From Flavobacterium sp. 270 (GTDB taxonomy: Bacteria > Bacteroidota > Bacteroidia > Flavobacteriales > Flavobacteriaceae): 64,000 nt of DNA. The notes beneath the pieces were generated by a model, which worked only from the letters and a program-made list of their open reading frames with translations, was not told the DNA's origin and did not search any database. Below, one piece after another: positions 59,846 to 64,000 of this stretch (the first letter of the stretch is position 1; every line of letters starts with the position of its first letter). The DNA lies in contig NZ_SODM01000001.1 in assembly GCF_004368785.1 (NCBI RefSeq), forward strand, positions 124,001-188,000, read 5' to 3'. The translations under genes were made by a program, and so were the position numbers.

Positions 59846-61872
59846 TATAATAACCCATTATACTTTCTAATGAACCATTCTGAAGTTAATAGAACTGCAA
59901 TTAAAATTAGCAACCAAACCCAGTCAATAATTGGAGTTTTAGTTGAAATATTTTTTTCGATCGATTTGTACTCTTTGTTTTCTAAAAGTGTATTAATCAA
60001 ATTATCGGCTTGATTTTCAAAGAATGCTTTTCCGTTAGTTTGAAGTGCTAATTGCTTTAATTTTAGAACGTCTGGATTTACAAATTGTTTTTCGATATCA
60101 AAATCTAAGATTTCAAAATGACTTGAATAAGTGGTATTTGAATTCAATTCTTTTACAGAAAAATTATATTTTCCTGCTGCTAAACCGTCTAGATTGGCAG
60201 AGAAAGAATTGTTTCCTTTTAATAAATCGTAATTTTTGGTTTGTTTTGTCGATGCATTTGTTACACTTATCGTAAGTCTTGCTTTTTCGTCAAACTCATA
60301 ATTTTTATTGAAATATTGCGCATTGATAACAATTGCTTCTCCAGAATTGTAAAAGCTTTCGTGTGTTACTACCAATGATTTTTTGGAAGCGCTTGTTGCT
60401 AAATATTGAACAATTTTATCAATAAAAACATCATATTTCTCAAAAGATTGATTGTCGATATGACTTTGTAAACGCCATTTCCAGCTGTTTTCTCCTAAAA
60501 GAAAAGCGGTGCGTTTTCCTTGATTTTCGGCGAAAGCCAATAATGGTGCATTTGTAGAAACGTTTCTAATTTTTGATGAAAGTAAAACCGAGACATTTCC
60601 GTTTGTTGTAACGGTTCCGAATACATTTTGCAAAGGCGGAAAATTTTCAAAACCTATATTATCGATTGCAAATAAATTAAACTGCGATTGAAATTCAGAT
60701 AAATAATCTTCGCGTTGTCCGCTCATTTTAAAATCTAAATTGTTTTGCTGTTGATTTAGAAAATTAAAATCGGTGTTGTTTCCTGTTATGATAAAAGTAT
60801 TTCTTCCTGCCAATTTGTTGTTGTCAAAAATAGGTTTAAAAGCAGTTGTTGGCTGGTATAAAATTAAGATTGAAGCATCTTGTAATAAATTGATTTCATT
60901 GGGTTTAACCAATATTACTTTACGCTGTGCATTAGATTCGATTGAGCGTTTCAGCGCTGCAATATCGGGATGATTTATAGACGATACAATCGCAATAACT
61001 GACTTTTGATCTATTACTTCTACCGCAAAATTCTTTATATTATTATAGCTGTTTTTTTCTTTTGCATTTGATGAAACGGATGCTCTAAAAACCTGTAATC
61101 CTACTTTGTCTGCCGGCAATAATAAATTTAAAACGGCTGTTTTTTTAGATGGCGAAAAAGAAACTTTTTCTTTTGCTACAACTGAATTTCCTTGTGTAAT
61201 TGTAAAATCTGCATTTGTGGTTTTGTCTCCGGCATATTGCAGAAAAACTTCAACCGGAAATTTATTTTTGTGAAATGCATATTTATTTACATTTAACTGG
61301 TTGATTTTTAAATCCAGAAATGTGGTTGTATCTCCCACAACCAAAGGATAAACTTTATTAACCGGATCAAAACGATATACATAATCGTTTCCGGTAGTTT
61401 GATTTCCGTCGGTAATAATAACGGTCGGGAAAATCAGGTTTTTATTAATGCTTTTTAAATTCTTGGCTACCTGATCTATATTGGTTTGTTTTCCTTTAAA
61501 ATCAAATTGTTTTGAAGATTTAAAATCGGCATCAAATTGATAAGACTGAATATCAAATTTCTCCTGTATGGCAGGGTTTGAAATGATTTTCTGGTATAAT
61601 TCGGCAGCTTTTTTGTCTGACTTTAAAGCTGCTATAGAACTTGAATTATCGACTACAACTGCCAAAGGTGTTTTGGTAATTTCGAGGGCATTTTTAGTAA
61701 TTATTGGGTTAATCAATAAAAGTAATAATCCAAAAATGGCCAAAAAACGTAAAAAAGCCAAAAGCAAAGTCACATTAGACTTGCTTTTGGCTTTAAAAAA
61801 ATATTGAAAATATGACAAACCACCAGCTATTACTAAAGAAAGTAATAATAATAAAATCGTGTTTGTAGTCAT
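59845..61872 (-). CDS. Large VWA/BatA-like membrane protein
   Basis: This protein of 675 residues has two N-terminal membrane segments (about 4-22 and 37-58) and one near the C-terminus (about 651-667). Between them is a large extracytoplasmic region opening TPLAVVVDNSSSIAALKSDKKAAELY. This resembles von Willebrand A domains of the BatA/CoxE type, where a DxSxS metal site would be expected: here D-N-S-S-S. A later part (about 300-480) has ALKRSIESNAQRKVILV and FLLGENSWKWRLQSH, like glutamine-amidotransferase-type folds. It probably works in cell-envelope assembly or stress, but the function is unproven. Confidence 0.75.
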   Translation of the reverse strand: MTTNTILLLLLSLVIAGGLSYFQYFFKAKSKSNVTLLLAFLRFLAIFGLLLLLINPIITKNALEITKTPLAVVVDNSSSIAALKSDKKAAELYQKIISNPAIQEKFDIQSYQFDADFKSSKQFDFKGKQTNIDQVAKNLKSINKNLIFPTVIITDGNQTTGNDYVYRFDPVNKVYPLVVGDTTTFLDLKINQLNVNKYAFHKNKFPVEVFLQYAGDKTTNADFTITQGNSVVAKEKVSFSPSKKTAVLNLLLPADKVGLQVFRASVSSNAKEKNSYNNIKNFAVEVIDQKSVIAIVSSINHPDIAALKRSIESNAQRKVILVKPNEINLLQDASILILYQPTTAFKPIFDNNKLAGRNTFIITGNNTDFNFLNQQQNNLDFKMSGQREDYLSEFQSQFNLFAIDNIGFENFPPLQNVFGTVTTNGNVSVLLSSKIRNVSTNAPLLAFAENQGKRTAFLLGENSWKWRLQSHIDNQSFEKYDVFIDKIVQYLATSASKKSLVVTHESFYNSGEAIVINAQYFNKNYEFDEKARLTISVTNASTKQTKNYDLLKGNNSFSANLDGLAAGKYNFSVKELNSNTTYSSHFEILDFDIEKQFVNPDVLKLKQLALQTNGKAFFENQADNLINTLLENKEYKSIEKNISTKTPIIDWVWLLILIAVLLTSEWFIRKYNGLL

Positions 61873-61953
61873 ATATATAATTTAATAAAAAATGGAAGAA
61901 ATAATTCAAAGATTAGAAACCTCTGAACCTTTGCAACTTAGAACCTCAGTTTC

Positions 61954-62700
61954 TTAGGTTAACATTCCTCCACAAACATTAAGAACTTGTCCTGTAATGT
62001 ATGCACTCATATCTGAAGCTAGGAATAAACAAGCGTTTGCAACATCTTCTGTTGTTCCGCCACGTTTCAACGGAATTCCTTCTCTCCATCCGTTTACTAC
62101 ATCTTCACTTAATTTTGCTGTCATTTCAGTTTCGATAAATCCTGGAGCGATTGCATTGCAACGAATGTTACGAGATCCTAATTCCAGAGCTACAGATTTT
62201 GTAAAACCAATTGCACCTGCTTTAGACGCTGCATAATTGGTTTGACCTGCGTTTCCAGATACTCCAACTACTGAACTAATGTTGATAATTGAACCTGCGC
62301 GTTGTTTTAAGAATGTTCTTTGAATTGCTTTTGTCATATTAAAAACAGATTTCAAGTTTACATCAATTACCTGATCGAAATCAGCTTCAGACATACGCAT
62401 TAACAAGTTGTCTTTTGTAATTCCGGCATTATTGATCAAAATATCAACTGTTCCGAAATCAGCCAAAACAGCGTCAACAAAAGTTTGGGCTTCATTAAAA
62501 TCTGCTGCATTTGATTGGTAACCTTTTGCTTTAACTCCTAAAGCGTTTAATTCAGCTTCTAAAGCTTCTGCAGATGCAGCCGACGAACTGTATGTAAATG
62601 CTACGTTTGCTCCGTGTTTAGCAAAAACTTCAGCAATTCCTTTTCCGATTCCGCGGCTTGCGCCAGTAATGATCGCTACTTTTCCTTCTAGTAATTTCAT
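61954..62700 (-). CDS. fabG: 3-oxoacyl-[acyl-carrier-protein] reductase
   Basis: This protein of 248 residues is a classical short-chain dehydrogenase with TGASRGIGKGIAEVF, NNAG (ILINNAGITKDN), the catalytic Ser in INISSVVGVSG and Tyr-x-x-x-Lys in NYAASKAG. It reduces beta-ketoacyl-ACP with NADPH in fatty acid synthesis. It is transcribed from a promoter with TATATTTG (62733-62740). The gene that precedes it on the same strand is separated by terminators. Confidence 0.95.
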   Translation of the reverse strand: MKLLEGKVAIITGASRGIGKGIAEVFAKHGANVAFTYSSSAASAEALEAELNALGVKAKGYQSNAADFNEAQTFVDAVLADFGTVDILINNAGITKDNLLMRMSEADFDQVIDVNLKSVFNMTKAIQRTFLKQRAGSIINISSVVGVSGNAGQTNYAASKAGAIGFTKSVALELGSRNIRCNAIAPGFIETEMTAKLSEDVVNGWREGIPLKRGGTTEDVANACLFLASDMSAYITGQVLNVCGGMLT

Positions 62701-62732
62701 ATTAAGGTATTCGTTTTTTATTTTTTGAAATA

Positions 62733-62740
62733 CAAATATA
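62733..62740 (-). promoter_or_regulatory. -7 promoter element of fabG
   Basis: TATATTTG on the minus strand matches TAnnTTTG and lies 32 bases before the fabG ATG. Confidence 0.5.
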
Positions 62741-62773
62741 GATTATTTGGGCGTTTTATAAAATTTGTCGCAG

Positions 62774-62794
62774 AAAAAAAGGCTTTGCAGCCTT
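62774..62794 (-). terminator. Terminator upstream of fabG
   Basis: AAGGCT (62779-62784) pairs with AGCCTT (62789-62794), with seven Us on the minus-strand transcript. It would stop transcripts from the double-glycine peptide gene before fabG. Confidence 0.7.
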
Positions 62795-62858
62795 GAATAT
62801 TTCTGTTGTTGTTTAAAGATAAAATTCTTTAAAAGTAAACTAATATGATTTGAACATA

Positions 62859-62888
62859 AAAACAGCTATCAAATATGACAGCTGTTTT
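62859..62888 (-). terminator. Terminator of the double-glycine peptide gene
   Basis: AAAACAGCT (62859-62867) pairs with AGCTGTTTT (62880-62888) across a 12-base loop, 23 bases past the peptide stop. It resembles the other three terminators of this small-gene run. Confidence 0.65.
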
Positions 62889-62910
62889 CATTATTTTAAT
62901 ATAAAATATA

Positions 62911-63132
62911 TCAGCAGATAATTGGAGGTGCAAAATCATCATTAGGATCTGGACATAATGTAGGTATAATTCCAGGATTATGAGCACATGGATAAAACGG
63001 ATATGATGAAGGTGAAGAGCCTGCAGGCGCAAAAACTATGCATCGGGGTTGCGTATCTCCTCCTGTAATAGTTTTTAGCTGTTCTCTGGAAAGCAATTCA
63101 ATTCTTTCAAAATTTAAAATTTTCTTTAGCAT
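62911..63132 (-). CDS. Double-glycine-leader peptide precursor (bacteriocin/RiPP-like)
   Basis: This protein of 73 residues opens with MLKKILNFERIELLSREQ and then LKTITGG (Gly24-Gly25). This is the layout of double-glycine leaders (ELLSxEQLKxIxGG) cut by peptidase-containing ABC exporters. The 48-residue core has four cysteines (31, 49, 60 and the last residue 73) and eleven prolines, including SSPSSYPFYPC and PPIIC. This could be a disulfide-bonded bacteriocin, a signalling peptide or a modified peptide. No modification enzyme or exporter is in the window, so the function is inferred from the leader. An overlapping 67-codon frame looks like a shadow. Confidence 0.75.
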   Translation of the reverse strand: MLKKILNFERIELLSREQLKTITGGDTQPRCIVFAPAGSSPSSYPFYPCAHNPGIIPTLCPDPNDDFAPPIIC

Positions 63133-63275
63133 AATAAAATTAGTTATTTAAAATTTTTATCTCTCATACGCTTTAATGTCCGATGAGCTCCAGACCTAAA
63201 AAAATAATATAATTCGTTCATTTATAGAGATTAAATATATAAAATAAATTCAAATATGTAAGTTTTTATTTAAAA

Positions 63276-63304
63276 AAAAGACAGCTCAACCTGAACTGCC
63301 TTTT
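63276..63304 (-). terminator. Terminator of the 60-residue membrane protein gene
   Basis: AAAAGACAGCTC pairs imperfectly with GAACTGCCTTTT across a 5-base loop (63276-63304), 43 bases past the stop at 63347. The gap 63133-63275 upstream of the double-glycine peptide shows no further structure. Confidence 0.55.
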
Positions 63305-63346
63305 ATTAAAATCAAAACTAAAATCTTAAAAGTAATACTGTTTGTA

Positions 63347-63529
63347 TTATTGATCTTTACTTTCTTTTTTCTTTTTTATATTATCAAAAATAATACAAGC
63401 AACTGCAATGATTATCGACAGATATAGATAAGTTCTTAAATATTCATAGAATTTTTCGTTTACAATTAGAAGTCCTATTCCCCAGAAGAAAATGGCAATT
63501 GTTGATGGTGTGAGAATTTTTTTGATCAT
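63347..63529 (-). CDS. Small two-segment membrane protein, paralogue A
   Basis: This protein of 60 residues has two membrane segments (about 10-25 and 32-50) and a lysine-rich tail (DNIKKKKESKDQ). It aligns with the next gene upstream: the ...YLYLSIIIAVACIIFDNIKKKKE stretch here corresponds to ...YFYLSLPIIILILIFDLVKQKKE there. The pair are paralogues from a local duplication. Proteins of this size beside a bacteriocin-like peptide are often immunity proteins, but no evidence links them beyond position. Confidence 0.7.
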   Translation of the reverse strand: MIKKILTPSTIAIFFWGIGLLIVNEKFYEYLRTYLYLSIIIAVACIIFDNIKKKKESKDQ

Positions 63530-63568
63530 AGTGTTTTAAATTAATTTAAACCGTGATATTATAATATT

Positions 63569-63597
63569 AAAAAGCAATTCAAACTAAATTGTCTTTT
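63569..63597 (-). terminator. Terminator of the 90-residue membrane protein gene
   Basis: AAAAAGCAATT (63569-63579) pairs with AATTGTCTTTT (63587-63597), one mismatch, 18 bases past the stop at 63615. Confidence 0.6.
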
Positions 63598-63614
63598 ATC
63601 GAAACGAAATCTTA

Positions 63615-63887
63615 CTAAATATGATCGTGTTTGGTGATAAAGAAAAATACACCAAGCAAAACAGCCATAATCAACATTCTATAAATAGAGGAACTAAAAG
63701 AATTCGTATGATTAAGTTTGTCTTCTTTCTTTTGCTTTACAAGATCGAATATCAGTATTAAAATGATGATTGGCAGTGACAGGTAAAAATAATACATCGT
63801 GTAATCTGAATAGATGTTTGATATAAGGATGTAAATCAAAAACCATAATAACAAAACTATATTTAATGATGAGAAATATTTCTTCAT
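63615..63887 (-). CDS. Small three-segment membrane protein, paralogue B
   Basis: I take the ATG at 63885-63887 (MKKYFSSLNIVLLLWFLIYIL). The frame extends to a TTG three codons earlier. The 90-residue protein has three membrane segments (about 8-25, 33-50 and 68-85). Its first two-thirds match paralogue A at 63347, and the third segment is extra. It is transcribed in the same direction as the double-glycine peptide gene, two genes upstream. Confidence 0.72.
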   Translation of the reverse strand: MKKYFSSLNIVLLLWFLIYILISNIYSDYTMYYFYLSLPIIILILIFDLVKQKKEDKLNHTNSFSSSIYRMLIMAVLLGVFFFITKHDHI

Positions 63888-63930
63888 AAAATTCAAATTT
63901 TAACTGGTTAAACATTAAAAATATTTATTA

Positions 63931-63959
63931 AAAAAGCAGCTCAGTTAAGAGCTGCTTTT
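63931..63959 (-). terminator. Terminator of a gene beyond the right edge
   Basis: AAAAGCAGCTC (63932-63942) pairs perfectly with GAGCTGCTTTT (63949-63959), loop AGTTAA. On the minus strand it would close a gene whose coding end lies at or beyond 63960. The stretch 63960-64000 shows no frame long enough to call. Confidence 0.75.
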
Positions 63960-64000
63960 CCCAAAATAAAAAAAATCAAAACTAAATTTTTACAATTGGT

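Noticed and set aside
62829..63032. A 67-codon minus-strand frame overlapping the double-glycine peptide gene
   Set aside because: It is in another frame, rich in His, Ile and Leu without a pattern, and its neighbour has a clear leader motif. I treat it as a shadow frame.

Overview
The window is a chromosomal segment of a Flavobacterium-like member of the Bacteroidota. Four things point there. The DNA is AT-rich. Many genes carry the Bacteroidota promoter element TAnnTTTG, sometimes with an upstream TTG. Start regions are A-rich and lack a clear Shine-Dalgarno sequence. Several families are typical of flavobacteria: the fused alpha/beta 2-oxoacid dehydrogenase E1, DUF885 lipoproteins, DUF6155 and short lipoproteins. 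I see no rRNA, tRNA, prophage, insertion sequence or CRISPR array. The species cannot be named from this sequence alone.

Layout. 0-8 kb: an ABC-F ATPase with a structured leader, then housekeeping and uncharacterised genes on the minus strand (transglutaminase-like membrane protein, orphan solute-binding-like protein, DUF4265, VOC, nucleoside phosphorylase, SUI1 factor, 2-oxoglutarate/Fe(II) oxygenase). 8-25.6 kb: mostly plus-strand genes (fused E1 dehydrogenase, DUF885 lipoprotein, DUF6155, two superfamily 2 helicases, type II NADH dehydrogenase, CNMP/CBS/DUF294 protein with a DnaQ-like partner), with MscS and Bcr/CflA transporters on the minus strand. 25.8-36.5 kb: acs, then ilvD-ilvB-ilvN-ilvC and leuA-leuB. 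36.7-41 kb: an uncharacterised helical protein, an M1 peptidase and a CBM9-like protein. 41-50 kb: a complete his operon, hisG-hisD-hisC-hisB-[SUKH]-[NTF2]-hisH-hisA-hisF-hisIE. 50-62.7 kb: a two-component system divergent from an LTA-synthase-like gene, a threonine aldolase-like gene, a phospholipase C/S1-P1-like protein, a YeiH transporter with a LysR regulator, a large VWA-type membrane protein and fabG. 62.8-64 kb: a run of small minus-strand genes, namely a double-glycine-leader peptide and two paralogous small membrane proteins, each with its own similar terminator.

The most informative regulatory finds are two short leader peptides not previously apparent as genes. One, with six valines and four isoleucines, lies before ilvD. 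The other, with four consecutive histidines, lies before hisG. Each is preceded by a TAnnTTTG element and followed by a strong intrinsic terminator. In each, the 3' end of the leader coding sequence can pair with the terminator's 5' arm, which is the layout of ribosome-mediated transcription attenuation. The ABC-F gene has a different but analogous leader: a start-stop mini-ORF and a stem that would hide its start region.

The second theme is the intergenic DNA. Many gaps, including nearly every gap in the his operon, are filled by inverted repeats made of short 6-8 bp near-tandem units (TGAAACC, GGAATTT, GATATTG, AGATAATT, TCTATATT and others). Some of these enclose longer palindromes (TTCGACTTCGCTCAGC or GTCATTTCGAGGAACGAG types). 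This looks like a dispersed, nested family of non-coding hairpin elements.
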